Positions 21,500 to 29,991 of a DNA stretch of 37,131 bases are shown here, piece by piece; position 1 is the first letter of the stretch, and every line of letters starts with the position of its first letter. Below the pieces are notes generated by a model. It had not been told where the DNA came from. It searched no databases and saw only the letters and a program-made list of their open reading frames with translations. The translations under genes were made by a program, and so were the position numbers. The stretch covers positions 1 through 37,131 of IMG/VR virus record IMGVR_UViG_3300037427_001073; one strand, 5' to 3'. This DNA is from a virus.

Positions 21500-22117
21500 A
21501 TGGCAGCAGACTCAAATCAACTGGCAGACTATGGCAATTTGCCCATAGGTGATCTTATCCTTAGCCCAATTTTAGCGGCTTCTGATGGGGGTACAGCATT
21601 GGCGAAATCGACCTTGCAATTTGTGCAGGAAATCGGCTTTGACGAGAACGGAAAAACGAAATGTTTAGAGGTGGAAATTGAACGGATGACAAAAGGGGAT
21701 AATGATACCCTTGTACCCGTAAAGCAGACAATTAAAACACCTCTGTTAAGCCTTGTGCAGATTCCTAATGTTGGGATCACGGATTTGGATATTACGTTTG
21801 ATATGGAGATATCCTCCCACACAAGCGATACCTCATCCACTGACAGCACAAAGACAGATTCATCCACTACAGAAGGACACGCTTCAGCAAGTGGCAAGGT
21901 TTGGGGAATTGGGTTTGATGTAGGGGGTTCACATAGCAGCACACATAATGGAAGTGTGACCACAAGTAGCTCACAGACCCGTGAAACTGACTTCTCTAGT
22001 CGCTACACTATAAACTGTAAGGCCCAGAACCTAGGTATGTCAGAAGGCATGGGTAAGTTGACACAAATGCTTTCACAACAGATGGATGTTGTGGATACAG
22101 CGGGAGACAGTAAATGA
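21500..22117 (+). CDS. DUF2589-family protein 2, with Ser/Thr-rich insert
   Basis: 205 residues. NLPIGDLILSPILAASDGGT, LQFVQEIGFD, VKQTIKTPLLSLVQIPNVGI and TDLDITFDMEI match the second, longer type of DUF2589 protein. Between about 106 and 165 there is a Ser/Thr/Gly/His-rich stretch (SSHTSDTSSTDSTKTDSSTT and onward) before the final beta segment NCKAQNLGMSEGMGKL. Such inserts occur in exposed loops of multimeric proteins. Paired with the shorter paralogue upstream and followed by a structured leader. Function unknown; a pair forming a hetero-oligomer is inference. Confidence 0.7.
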   Translation: MAADSNQLADYGNLPIGDLILSPILAASDGGTALAKSTLQFVQEIGFDENGKTKCLEVEIERMTKGDNDTLVPVKQTIKTPLLSLVQIPNVGITDLDITFDMEISSHTSDTSSTDSTKTDSSTTEGHASASGKVWGIGFDVGGSHSSTHNGSVTTSSSQTRETDFSSRYTINCKAQNLGMSEGMGKLTQMLSQQMDVVDTAGDSK

Positions 22118-22121
22118 TTTG

Positions 22122-22193
22122 CCTAATCGATGCGGTCATAACTAGGAGGAACTGATTAGGTAGGCTTGGAATAGAGTCGGAGGAGAGCTCCGA
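22122..22193 (+). ncRNA. Possible structured leader or small RNA
   Basis: In the 90-nt gap after the DUF2589 pair, CCTAATC (22122-22128) can pair with GATTAGG (22154-22160), enclosing AGGAGGA, and TCGGAG (22177-22182) pairs with CTCCGA (22188-22193) around GAGAG. Two stems in a short gap suggest an mRNA leader for the next gene or a small RNA. No tRNA T-loop or cloverleaf is present. GAGG at 22196 is a fair ribosome site for ATG 22208. Confidence 0.4.
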
Positions 22194-22207
22194 ACGAGGT
22201 TAATTGT

Positions 22208-22498
22208 ATGTTACCTATTGTTGAACACCGAGCCGTTTTTTCTGATGCAGGAGTTAGAGCTTTGGCTATAGCTGTAATAATGCAGGCAATAAAAGACTAT
22301 AAATTAATGCGTAAAAGAGGCGGCAAAAAGGGCTTCAAGAAAGATGGTCAAAGGATATTTGAGAGTGCTGTAACTAACGAAGTTAAGCTGTTTTTTAAAG
22401 AAGACGGTTTAGGGCAATATTATTTGATATTAGCAGGGCTAGATTGGGCTCCAGATGAAATATTAAAAAAAATTGATGAAAGAATATTTAAACTTTGA
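22208..22498 (+). CDS. Small protein, unknown function
   Basis: 96 residues behind the structured leader and GAGG ribosome site. The N-terminal half is a hydrophobic helix with a few charges (AGVRALAIAVIMQAIKDYKL), followed by a basic KRGGKKGFKKDGQRIF and a helix rich in Phe and Tyr, ending DERIFKL. Could bind nucleic acid through the basic centre. No family recognised. It overlaps the next gene by 23 nt. Confidence 0.6.
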   Translation: MLPIVEHRAVFSDAGVRALAIAVIMQAIKDYKLMRKRGGKKGFKKDGQRIFESAVTNEVKLFFKEDGLGQYYLILAGLDWAPDEILKKIDERIFKL

Positions 22499-22757
22499 TG
22501 ACTTTGATGATTTTGATGAAGATGAGTTTCCAGAAAAAAATTGGTACATATTTAGATACCTCAACAGTGAGGGAGTTGGGTTTCATGCAGTGGCTTTTGA
22601 GTCAACAGAGGGTGTGGCTGTAAGAGCTAAATGTGACAGTGCTATAGATATTAATTTTGCAAACAAACTGATAGATGATTGGATTAAAAAAGAGTTCTTC
22701 GAGGGCGAAGATTTGGATGACTCAGGTGACGAAAGCGTTAAACGTCACGGAGACTGA
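22476..22757 (+). CDS. Small acidic protein, unknown function
   Basis: 93 residues from ATG 22476 (a TTG three bases earlier is also possible). Opens with a run of Asp/Phe (FDDFDDFDEDEF), encoded by a GATGA(C/T)TTT repeat, then a beta-rich core (NWYIFRYLNSEGVGFHAVAF) and an acidic end. Strongly acidic overall, a common property of phage DNA mimics and inhibitors, though it also fits a structural adaptor. Overlaps the neighbour genes on both sides. Confidence 0.6.
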   Translation: MKEYLNFDDFDDFDEDEFPEKNWYIFRYLNSEGVGFHAVAFESTEGVAVRAKCDSAIDINFANKLIDDWIKKEFFEGEDLDDSGDESVKRHGD

Positions 22758-23079
22758 TTTAAGGAAAGTTCCCAACATAGAAAATCACATCCAAGAGCGT
22801 AAAGTGGGAAAGAACATAGGCCACATGGTAACAGCAGAGGGCGTAGAGTTAGCTGAGAAGCATTTTTCTAAACCTTCTGGGCCAGAAGAGGTTCGTATTG
22901 TTCAACGTCCTAGAAACAAAAATTTGCTTGTCTGCAAAAGTGGAGATAAAGAGTTTAGAGTAAAGGTTCGTGATAATTTGAATTGGTCTGTTGGACAGCA
23001 GATAGAAGTAACCCCAGATGGAGACATTTATCAACTAACAGCACAATGGCGAAGATGGGAAATGAGGAAAATCCGCTAG
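22717..23079 (+). CDS. Small protein, unknown function
   Basis: 120 residues from ATG 22717; the frame is open upstream inside the previous gene, which it overlaps by 41 nt. Residues 1-45 are helical (KALNVTETDLRKVPNIENHI). Residues 58-110 look like a small beta barrel (VRIVQRPRNKNLLVCKSGDK, then KVRDNLNWSVGQQIEVTPDG), possibly an OB- or SH3-like fold. It is moderately basic at the end (RRWEMRKIR). No family recognised. Confidence 0.6.
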   Translation: MTQVTKALNVTETDLRKVPNIENHIQERKVGKNIGHMVTAEGVELAEKHFSKPSGPEEVRIVQRPRNKNLLVCKSGDKEFRVKVRDNLNWSVGQQIEVTPDGDIYQLTAQWRRWEMRKIR

Positions 23080-23267
23080 ATCGTCAGTGTGAGATGCTAG
23101 AGAACGAGTTTATGGGGTTAATCCATAGAGCTTACGAAGAATATGATCTACCTCAAGAAGCTATATGGGGCGTTATGTTGAAAGCATTGATGCGTGAATT
23201 AATTTATAATATTGGATCAGAATATTTTATAGAAACCGAAGAAGATGACTATGAAGGAGAAGAGTGA
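23046..23267 (+). CDS. Small acidic protein, unknown function
   Basis: 73 residues from ATG 23046 (MAKMGNEENP); the frame is open upstream but overlaps the preceding gene in a sequence that reads as noise. Helical and acidic: EMLENEFMGLIHRAYEEYDL, MLKALMRELIYN, ending EEDDYEGEE. It overlaps the previous gene by 34 nt and the next by 23 nt. Could be a partner or inhibitor of the neighbouring Nmad-like protein; no direct evidence. Confidence 0.55.
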   Translation: MAKMGNEENPLDRQCEMLENEFMGLIHRAYEEYDLPQEAIWGVMLKALMRELIYNIGSEYFIETEEDDYEGEE

Positions 23268-23562
23268 AATTAAAGATTTATTAGTAGGTTTGGATTTAAA
23301 AACCCAGATGGGTAAGGACGCATTAAAAGAGGCTGTAAAATTCATAAAAATCTTAGATCAAAAACAACAGGATTATGGTTCTGACAATATAAGTTTAAGC
23401 GGAGAGTTAGGTGTTATAGTTAGGAGTCAGGATAAGATTTGCAGATTAAAAAATTTATTGGGTAAAGAAAAAGTTAACCATGAAAGTGTTAGTGATAGCT
23501 GGATGGATTTAGCTAATTACGGGCTAATTGGTTACATGGTGCATAATAAAATTTGGAAGTGA
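23245..23562 (+). CDS. DUF1599-like (nucleotide-modification-associated domain 1) protein
   Basis: 105 residues. KQQDYGSDNISLSGELGVIV, SQDKICRLKNLLGKEKVNHE, ESVSDSWMDLANYGLIGYMV follow the DUF1599/Nmad1 pattern (DYG, vR..DK..RL, E...D...DL.NY), a helical family grouped with NTP-pyrophosphatase-like proteins and found beside phage base-modification genes. Such proteins may act on nucleotides to be modified or cleaned from the pool. No modification synthase is nearby, so the link is only family-based. The next gene starts at GTGA overlapping its stop. Confidence 0.75.
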   Translation: MTMKEKSEIKDLLVGLDLKTQMGKDALKEAVKFIKILDQKQQDYGSDNISLSGELGVIVRSQDKICRLKNLLGKEKVNHESVSDSWMDLANYGLIGYMVHNKIWK

Positions 23563-25157
23563 TAGAGCTAACGGATCATCCAACTATTTATAAGCCTAGC
23601 GAGGCTGAAATCCTTGATTATGAAAAAGATTACGGACAAGACGCTACTGTAGCTTTGTTGATGGAGCGTGAGCAGCTTATCAAGCTGGAAAAAGATGATC
23701 CATATAATCACAGGCAAGTTTTAGACCATTGGAAAGATGCGGAAGAATTATTAAAAGACCATGATCAGCTATTGATCTCGGGAGGAAACCGGAGTGGTAA
23801 AACTGCCTTTGCAAGTTGGTATGTTGTTCAGCTTTTAACAAAAAAAGCAGGGGCAAGAATTGCCTGTTTCAGTATGACTCACCAAAGCAGCATTCGTGAC
23901 CAGCAGCCTGCTGTTTATGAGATGTTGCCTAAAGAGTTTAAGAAAATGAAACGGGGGCAAGTGCAAAATGTTAAATACACACAAAAGAACGGATTCAGTG
24001 ACGGCACATTCGTCTTCCCAAACGGATCACAATGTTGGTTCAATGCATACCAGCAACCTCTCGACGTATTGGAAGGGTTTGAGGCTGACGCTATTTGGTT
24101 TGATGAGTTGGTTCCTCATACATGGTATGAAACTGCTGCTTATCGACTTGTAACTCGTAAAGGTAAAATGCTGGTAACAGCTACACCAATAACAGGCTAC
24201 ACTCCTGTCTATGGCACTTTTGTTAATGGTGCAGAAATTAAAGAGACTCGCCCTGCTCCACTTTTAGAAAATCAACCAACTGTTGCTGGAGCCAAGAGGG
24301 GTGAGATGCCTTACATCATGGAGTGCATCGATCCTAAGAAGGCTTGTATGTTCTTCTTCACAGAATTTAATCCCTATAACCCTTATGACCAAATGGAGAA
24401 GACGTTGGCAGGAGAAACGTCAACGCAAATTAAAATCCGAGCCTATGGATATACAGATAAATCGGCGGGAAACTTTTTCCCTAAGTTTGGAAAAACTCAC
24501 ATCATCAAGCCCGAAAAGATTCCAGAAGATGGCACGAACTATATGTGCGTCGATCCCGCTGGGAGTCGCAACTGGTCTATGCTTTGGCTACGGGTTGATC
24601 GTGATGGGAATATGTACGTTTATCGTGAGTGGCCTGATCTTAAAACGTATGGTGAGTGGGCTGTGCCTGCTCAAAAGCCAGAAGGAGCTATAGGCCCAGC
24701 GGCAAAACCAGAGGGCAGGGGATTACTTGAGTATAAGGAAATAATTGATGAGCTTGAAGCAGATGAAAGCATCGAGGTAAGGCTTATTGACCCCCGAGCA
24801 GGAGGAAGTACAGCCGCAACTGCTGAAGGTGGAGAGACATTAATAGATTTACTTGAGGATATTGGATTGGATTTTTATAAGGCTGCTGGATTGCCTATTG
24901 AGCAGGGGTTAAGCCTGATAAATGAAAAATTAAACTATAACATTGATGAGCCTTTAAGCGTCCTAAATCAACCAGCGTTATTTATTAGCGAAGATTGTGG
25001 AAACTTGATTGATTGCATGAAAGAAGTAACCGCTTCTGGAGGTGACAAGAATAAGTGGAAAGATTTTGTGGATTGTTTGAGGTATTTACTTACTTACGAT
25101 CCCATCTATGTTGATGGGCAAACGTGGAAGGCACACGGTGTTGGTGGAGGATATTAA
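23559..25157 (+). CDS. terL: Large terminase subunit
   Basis: 532 residues from GTG 23559, which overlaps the previous stop as GTGA; a TTG at 23553 is the other candidate. ATPase part: Walker A GGNRSGKT (75-82), Walker B DAIWFDE, and the coupling motif near VTATP (206-210). Nuclease part (RNase H-like): CVDPAG (D332), LIDPRAG (D411) and DFVDCLRYLL (about D505) supply the metal-binding Asp residues. It packages DNA into procapsids by ATP hydrolysis and cuts genome units. The portal gene follows after one small HTH gene. Full length, no defects. Confidence 0.95.
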   Translation: MIELTDHPTIYKPSEAEILDYEKDYGQDATVALLMEREQLIKLEKDDPYNHRQVLDHWKDAEELLKDHDQLLISGGNRSGKTAFASWYVVQLLTKKAGARIACFSMTHQSSIRDQQPAVYEMLPKEFKKMKRGQVQNVKYTQKNGFSDGTFVFPNGSQCWFNAYQQPLDVLEGFEADAIWFDELVPHTWYETAAYRLVTRKGKMLVTATPITGYTPVYGTFVNGAEIKETRPAPLLENQPTVAGAKRGEMPYIMECIDPKKACMFFFTEFNPYNPYDQMEKTLAGETSTQIKIRAYGYTDKSAGNFFPKFGKTHIIKPEKIPEDGTNYMCVDPAGSRNWSMLWLRVDRDGNMYVYREWPDLKTYGEWAVPAQKPEGAIGPAAKPEGRGLLEYKEIIDELEADESIEVRLIDPRAGGSTAATAEGGETLIDLLEDIGLDFYKAAGLPIEQGLSLINEKLNYNIDEPLSVLNQPALFISEDCGNLIDCMKEVTASGGDKNKWKDFVDCLRYLLTYDPIYVDGQTWKAHGVGGGY

Positions 25158-25348
25158 TGAATACGTTATTAACAGAAGAAAGTGTGTTTATAGGATTCAA
25201 AGAGGCAGCAACCTCTTTAGGATTTAGTATTAGTTATTTGCAGAAACTTGCGAATGCAGGAGCTCTTAAAACGTATACTACTGAGGGCGGCAAGCGAAAA
25301 CTATATAGAAAAAACTTGATACAAGTATTTGAATTAAATGAAAGATAA
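25157..25348 (+). CDS. MerR/excisionase-like winged-HTH protein
   Basis: 63 residues from ATG 25157 (TAATG overlap with terL). FIGFKEAATSLGFSISYLQK LANAGALKTYTTEGGKRKLYR is a helix-turn-helix plus wing of the excisionase/MerR superfamily. The DNA-binding head of lambda Nu1 belongs to the same superfamily, so with terL directly upstream and the portal gene overlapping downstream, a packaging-site DNA-binding role is plausible. It could otherwise be a late transcription regulator. No integrase is present, so a classical excisionase role is unlikely. Confidence 0.75.
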   Translation: MNTLLTEESVFIGFKEAATSLGFSISYLQKLANAGALKTYTTEGGKRKLYRKNLIQVFELNER

Positions 25349-27425
25349 ATTAGCAGAGGCTTCAGAGAAGCCAGATATACGGGAATTGCACGATGAATAT
25401 CGTCGAGCAATTGGTGAAGGCTTCACATCGGAGCGTTTGGACTATTGTGATAAACAAAGATTAGCAGTTTGGGATTCTCAGACAAATGATTTTAAGAAAC
25501 ACGCAACAGACGAGGCACAAGCATTTCCTTGGGAGGGTGCAGCAGATACAAGAGTCAGATTAGTTGACTCTACAGTAAGGAGTCTGCTCGACCTTTTAAT
25601 GGTAGCCTTTAGACGGGCTCAGGTTCGTATTAATCCTGTTGAAACTAGTGACACAGAATCAGCTTCAGCACTTAACACATTATTTAGATGGTTAGTTGGA
25701 TCAAGGCTGTACAACGAACTACAGCGAGAAGCTGAATTGTTTGGTGAATACGGATTAACTTACGGTTACAGCGTGATGTTTGTAGGTTGGGAGCAAACTC
25801 AAATTTTAAAACCTCAAAAAATTACACTTGAAGCATTGCAGGCAATGGCTCAACAGGGAGGTGAAGAAATTGGATTAACAGAAGACATTATTGAAATGAT
25901 TCAAAACCCAGAAGCTGCTGATCAGGTTGCTGAATTGTTTATTGGTCTTGTGCCTAATGTTAAAAAGCGTAGAGCCTTAAAAATGGTTAAAGAACTTCGT
26001 GAAACTGGTGAGACAGAAATACCAATGCCAGAGGTTAATCGTAATCAGCCTGTTTGCGTAGCTTTAAAGCCTTACGAAGATATTGTTTTCCCAGAAGAAA
26101 CTTGTGAACTTCAAAAAGCCCGAGTTATTTACAGAAGAGTGTTAATGACAGAGGTTGAACTTCGCAGCAAAATTAGTGATGAAGGTTGGGATGAGGATTT
26201 TGTTGAACAGGCAGTTGAAACTGCTGGAAAAACAACTGATCCAAACGGCATTAGTTTAAATGTAAACACATTAGGGAATTTACCTGATGATAATAAAAAC
26301 TTAATAGAAATTGTTTACTCTTATACTCGGCAATTAAACGAGGATGATGTTGCTGGTATTTACTGTACAGTATTTAGCCCGTACACAACTCAGACAGATA
26401 GTGAAGAACCTCTTTATGCAAAACATGAGCTAGTTGATTATGCTCACGGTCAATATCCTTTTGTTGAATACAGAAGAGAAAGGCCAAGCAGAAGGGCAAT
26501 TACTGAGAGTCGAGGAGTTGCTGAAGTTAGTGCCTGTCATCAAGCAGAGTTAAAAGCTCAACGTGACAGTATAATTGACAGAACTTCATTGGAGACAGTC
26601 CCACCAATTCAATATAACAGAAGGCTTGGAATGGTTAACAATCTAGGCCCAGCGATAATGGTTCCTGTTTCAAAACCGGGAGATTATCAGCCATTACAAT
26701 TAACAGCAGGAGTCCCTGCAACATCAATGCAGTGCATAGATATGATATTGCATGATACAGCAGACTATTACGGACTTCCTCATGGAAATATACCCCCGTT
26801 GACAACGACTATGAAACAACAAGCCCTAGTCAACAACTGGTTAGCCTCATGGACAGAAGTGTACCAGCAAATGCTCGCATTAACTCTGCAATATTTATCC
26901 CCTGATGATATTCAGAGGGTCACGGGGGTTCCTTTACAAGTCAGTGACCTAAACACATTGCCAGACTTTATAATGAAGTTTGATGCAAGGGATATGAATG
27001 ACGATTATGTCCTTAAAAAACTTGAAGTCATTGCACAGCAGCTATTGCCACTTGATGCTGGAGGTTCAATTGAAAGAAATACGCTTATTAAGAAAATGGT
27101 AAGCAGTTTGGCCCCAGAAATGGCTGATGAAATTCTTATCGATCAAGGCTCTGCATCTCAGAAGTTGTTCAATGAAACAAAAGCTGAAATTGTAGCAATG
27201 CAGGCAGGCTATGAAGCTAATTATCAGGAAAAAGACCCAGCAGCCCAAAGTAAGTTGCAATATGTGCAACAACTTATTGAGTCTAATCCAAAAGCTCAGG
27301 GGCAAATGCAGGAAGATGAACAGTTTAAGGCTTTGCTTGAAAACTACACTCAATCACTGCAATTTCAGCTTCAGCAGCAACAAAATTCCCAAGTAGGGAA
27401 AATTGGTGTTAAACCAGTGCAATAA
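25338..27425 (+). CDS. Portal protein
   Basis: 695 residues, the size of a podoviral head-tail connector portal. Central region PFVEYRRERPSRRAITESRG followed by helical sequence (QAELKAQRDSIIDRTSLETV) and IQYNRRLGMVNNLGPAIMVP resembles the stem/wing of such portals. Gln-rich C-terminal barrel-like helices close the protein (QYVQQLIESNPKAQGQMQED). Known role: dodecamer at one vertex through which DNA enters and leaves. Lies directly after terL and its HTH partner, before the scaffold and capsid genes. Overlaps the HTH gene by 11 nt. Confidence 0.85.
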   Translation: MKDKLAEASEKPDIRELHDEYRRAIGEGFTSERLDYCDKQRLAVWDSQTNDFKKHATDEAQAFPWEGAADTRVRLVDSTVRSLLDLLMVAFRRAQVRINPVETSDTESASALNTLFRWLVGSRLYNELQREAELFGEYGLTYGYSVMFVGWEQTQILKPQKITLEALQAMAQQGGEEIGLTEDIIEMIQNPEAADQVAELFIGLVPNVKKRRALKMVKELRETGETEIPMPEVNRNQPVCVALKPYEDIVFPEETCELQKARVIYRRVLMTEVELRSKISDEGWDEDFVEQAVETAGKTTDPNGISLNVNTLGNLPDDNKNLIEIVYSYTRQLNEDDVAGIYCTVFSPYTTQTDSEEPLYAKHELVDYAHGQYPFVEYRRERPSRRAITESRGVAEVSACHQAELKAQRDSIIDRTSLETVPPIQYNRRLGMVNNLGPAIMVPVSKPGDYQPLQLTAGVPATSMQCIDMILHDTADYYGLPHGNIPPLTTTMKQQALVNNWLASWTEVYQQMLALTLQYLSPDDIQRVTGVPLQVSDLNTLPDFIMKFDARDMNDDYVLKKLEVIAQQLLPLDAGGSIERNTLIKKMVSSLAPEMADEILIDQGSASQKLFNETKAEIVAMQAGYEANYQEKDPAAQSKLQYVQQLIESNPKAQGQMQEDEQFKALLENYTQSLQFQLQQQQNSQVGKIGVKPVQ

Positions 27426-27643
27426 TGAAAGCGACAGAACTATTAGCAACAGGAAACGGCGAAGATGTCTTAAAGGCAGTTGATTTAATTATTCAAGAAT
27501 CAATTACTGGAGAAGTCAGCTTTGTCGCAGGAGCACAGATGGAAGACAACGAGAGAGCTCACGCTTGTGGGAGGCTCGATGCCTTGATAAATCTCAAATC
27601 CATACTAGATGAAAAAGTAAACGAAGCGAAAAGAAACAGGTAA
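27425..27643 (+). CDS. Small head protein, unknown
   Basis: 72 residues, TAATG overlap with the portal gene. All-helical and charged (ELLATGNGEDVLKAVDLIIQ, RLDALINLKSILDEKVNEAK). No family recognised; position between portal and scaffold suggests a small head component or assembly factor. It is the last gene before the terminator at 27701. Confidence 0.65.
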   Translation: MKATELLATGNGEDVLKAVDLIIQESITGEVSFVAGAQMEDNERAHACGRLDALINLKSILDEKVNEAKRNR

Positions 27644-27700
27644 AATCTATTAGAACATATCATATCAGGTTTTACATTATCAATTAGTTAGGATTTGGAG

Positions 27701-27730
27701 CCCCTTCAGCGTTATAGCTGTGGGGGTTTT
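27701..27730 (+). terminator. Intrinsic terminator between portal and scaffold genes
   Basis: Stem CCCCTTCAGC (27701-27710), loop GTTATA, stem GCTGTGGGGG (27717-27726) with one T-G pair and one mismatch, then TTTT. Partial read-through would make head proteins from the same transcript; alternatively a promoter lies in the following 50 nt, though none is convincing there. This is the only credible terminator inside the structural block. Confidence 0.75.
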
Positions 27731-27781
27731 CTGTATTTCCATTTATAAAAAATACTGGCGAGGAATCTTGCACCTAAACGC

Positions 27782-28801
27782 ATGGCTGAAGGACAGACTA
27801 AGAGTGACTCACTGCCCGAGTCGCAGGAAGCTAACGAAGGGCTGAAGCAAAACATTGGTGGTCTTTTAGACCAAGCGGGACTTGACCGTCTTATGGAGCC
27901 TGATTCGCTCTTTGAGCCGGAGCAAGAGGAAAGTGAAACACCTGATCCTACGCACCCCGTCGAAAATGAAGCTGAAGATGGTGATGATGAGGAAAAAGAA
28001 TCTACCGAGCCGAGTGGTGAGGAAAATGAAGATTCTGAAACCGAGTCAGAAGTTCTTTCTCAAAGTGAAGAAGATGACGAGTCTGGCAAAGGCCAAGACG
28101 GACTTCTTAAACGCATAGGTAAGCTAACCGCTATCCGAAAAGAGGCAGAGGGTAAAGTCTCAACTCTTGAAGATGAAGTAGCAGACCTAAGAGCTCAACT
28201 TGAGCAAAAAGGTGATGAAGCTCCTACTGTTGTTAATAGCAATGTTCCTTATTCGAGTGTTGTAACTATTAAAGATGTAGATGCTAAATTAACAGAAGCT
28301 CAAGAGGTTTATGATTGGGCCGAAGACAACCCTAATGGGGCTGTACAAGGTGATAAGGATTATTCCGAAGAAGACGTTTTAGCTATTAAGCGGAGAGCTA
28401 GGAAGGCTTTAAGAGACTTGCCAAAACGGAAAGACTATTTATTACGAGAACGTGAAAACTCAAACGTAGTAGAGAATGCTTTTCCTTATTGGAAAGATCG
28501 ATCTCATCCTATGTACCAGCAAGCTATGGAAATAGTTCGCAATAGGCCAGAGATTAAAAGTCATGCCGAGTGGAAGGCTGATGTTACGATTTATCAAATG
28601 GGTTTGATGGCATATGAAGAATTGCAAAATTCAAGAGGCCAGAAAAAACCAGTTGCTAAAGCACCAGCACAACCGACCAAGCCAACTGCTGCAAAAAAGT
28701 CTGTTAGTAAAGAAAAACAGCAAAAGTCAAACGCAGTCAAAAACTTCACTACAAGAAGGGATCGAGACTCACTAACTGAATTAATGAAAGGTTTTATTTA
28801 A
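27782..28801 (+). CDS. Capsid scaffolding protein
   Basis: 339 residues. First 120 residues very acidic (DGDDEEKESTEPSGEENEDS and similar); residues 130-155 a coiled coil (RKEAEGKVSTLEDEVADLRA); the middle helical and soluble (DVDAKLTEAQEVYDWAEDNP); and a basic tail (about 290-335, KKPVAKAPAQPTKPTAAKKS). Acidic head, coiled coil and basic end that binds the shell is the usual scaffold layout, and it sits directly before the capsid gene. No protease domain. It begins 52 nt after the terminator; no strong ribosome site. Confidence 0.75.
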   Translation: MAEGQTKSDSLPESQEANEGLKQNIGGLLDQAGLDRLMEPDSLFEPEQEESETPDPTHPVENEAEDGDDEEKESTEPSGEENEDSETESEVLSQSEEDDESGKGQDGLLKRIGKLTAIRKEAEGKVSTLEDEVADLRAQLEQKGDEAPTVVNSNVPYSSVVTIKDVDAKLTEAQEVYDWAEDNPNGAVQGDKDYSEEDVLAIKRRARKALRDLPKRKDYLLRERENSNVVENAFPYWKDRSHPMYQQAMEIVRNRPEIKSHAEWKADVTIYQMGLMAYEELQNSRGQKKPVAKAPAQPTKPTAAKKSVSKEKQQKSNAVKNFTTRRDRDSLTELMKGFI

Positions 28802-28802
28802 G

Positions 28803-29990
28803 ATGGCACAATTATTTGAAAGCGACTTCCAAGGTGATGGAAGTTCAGCAACAGCAGGCCCAACTAAAAGGGAAGATTTAGCGGATTACATTTCGCTAAT
28901 AGACGCAAAAGACACTCCTTTTTCGAGCATGGCTCCAAAAGGAAAAGACTTAGGAAATATGTATCACCGTTGGTCGGCTGATGTGTATGAAGGAGCAACC
29001 TCAGAAGGGTTTAAGGATGGCAAAGATGCTACTACAACTCCAAGCACTCACGCAAACACAGCGTCAAGCGTGTTGGGTTATGATGGTGGAACTTGGGACG
29101 AAGACGGTGCAAACAACTCACTTGAGTCAACAACTCACGGTGCTGGATATGAGCCTTTGGTAATGAACCATGCTCGTCAGCGTGATGAGCTTGCTAACTA
29201 CGCTCAGTATTTCCGTAGGGCTACCAAGGTATCTCCTTTGGCTGCTGAAGTAACTAACCCAGTTGGAGGTAAAAACCTTCTAGCTCAAGGTGTTGCTAAG
29301 AAAACAGTTGAGTTGAAACGAGACATGGAAAAAACTTTCTTGTCTAACAATGCTCCTAAAAAGGAAGCATCTTCACAGCCTTACAAGACTAGAGGTTTAG
29401 GAAGTTGGATTAACAATGCTCCAGAAGCTGGGGATGCTGATATTCCCGCAGCTTTTAAAACAGCAGCCGCTAACACGCAGGATGTTGGTGGAGCATCTGA
29501 CACATCGTTGTTGACTGAAACACTTATTCAAGACGTTTTGGAGTCTATCTATAACGTAACAGGCAGTGTCCGATCTTACGATCTGATTTGTGGTGCTAAA
29601 GTCAAGCGTGGGTTTACCAACCTTACTGCCACTAGCACAGAGTCAACTACTATAGATGCTTCCAATGATGCTGCCCCCGGGATTGCCGCAACAAAGGTTC
29701 GCACTTTTAACCAAGAGTTGGGTAGCACAACTTTCAAAAACACAATCACGGTTTTTGAGGGTGATTTCGGTACTCTTAACATTCATGTCGATAACTTCAT
29801 GCCAACTGTTAACACGGGTTACATCTTGCCGTTAGAGATGACTGAAATTCGTTATGGTATGTTGCCGAGAGTGCAGGATATTCCTAACTCTGGTTCTGGT
29901 GAAGGACGTATCATCGAAGCCTGTGCCTCACTTGTTGTGAAGCAACCACAAGGTTTTGGTAAATTCGCTCCAGATTTAGCTGCTGGTTAA
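28803..29990 (+). CDS. Major capsid protein (SU10/DUF5309-like)
   Basis: 395 residues. TKREDLADYISLIDAKDTPF near the start, YHRWSADVYEGA, then NHARQRDELANYAQYFRRAT, TVELKRDMEKTFLSNNAPKK and RGLGSWINNAP match the DUF5309 type of HK97-fold capsid protein as in phage SU10 (K.EDL.D.I...DTPF; ELKRDIE). It forms the icosahedral shell. No signal of proteolytic N-terminal delta domain. It starts one base after the scaffold stop, so both are made in linked amounts. It ends AAG before the connector genes. Confidence 0.9.
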   Translation: MAQLFESDFQGDGSSATAGPTKREDLADYISLIDAKDTPFSSMAPKGKDLGNMYHRWSADVYEGATSEGFKDGKDATTTPSTHANTASSVLGYDGGTWDEDGANNSLESTTHGAGYEPLVMNHARQRDELANYAQYFRRATKVSPLAAEVTNPVGGKNLLAQGVAKKTVELKRDMEKTFLSNNAPKKEASSQPYKTRGLGSWINNAPEAGDADIPAAFKTAAANTQDVGGASDTSLLTETLIQDVLESIYNVTGSVRSYDLICGAKVKRGFTNLTATSTESTTIDASNDAAPGIAATKVRTFNQELGSTTFKNTITVFEGDFGTLNIHVDNFMPTVNTGYILPLEMTEIRYGMLPRVQDIPNSGSGEGRIIEACASLVVKQPQGFGKFAPDLAAG

Positions 29991-29991
29991 T

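Noticed and set aside
22118-22207. tRNA gene in the gap after the DUF2589 pair
   Set aside because: No T-loop (GTTCGA), anticodon arm or acceptor pairing; only two unrelated stems.
25157-25348. Excisionase of a temperate phage
   Set aside because: No integrase, attachment site or repressor cluster visible; position favours a packaging or late role.
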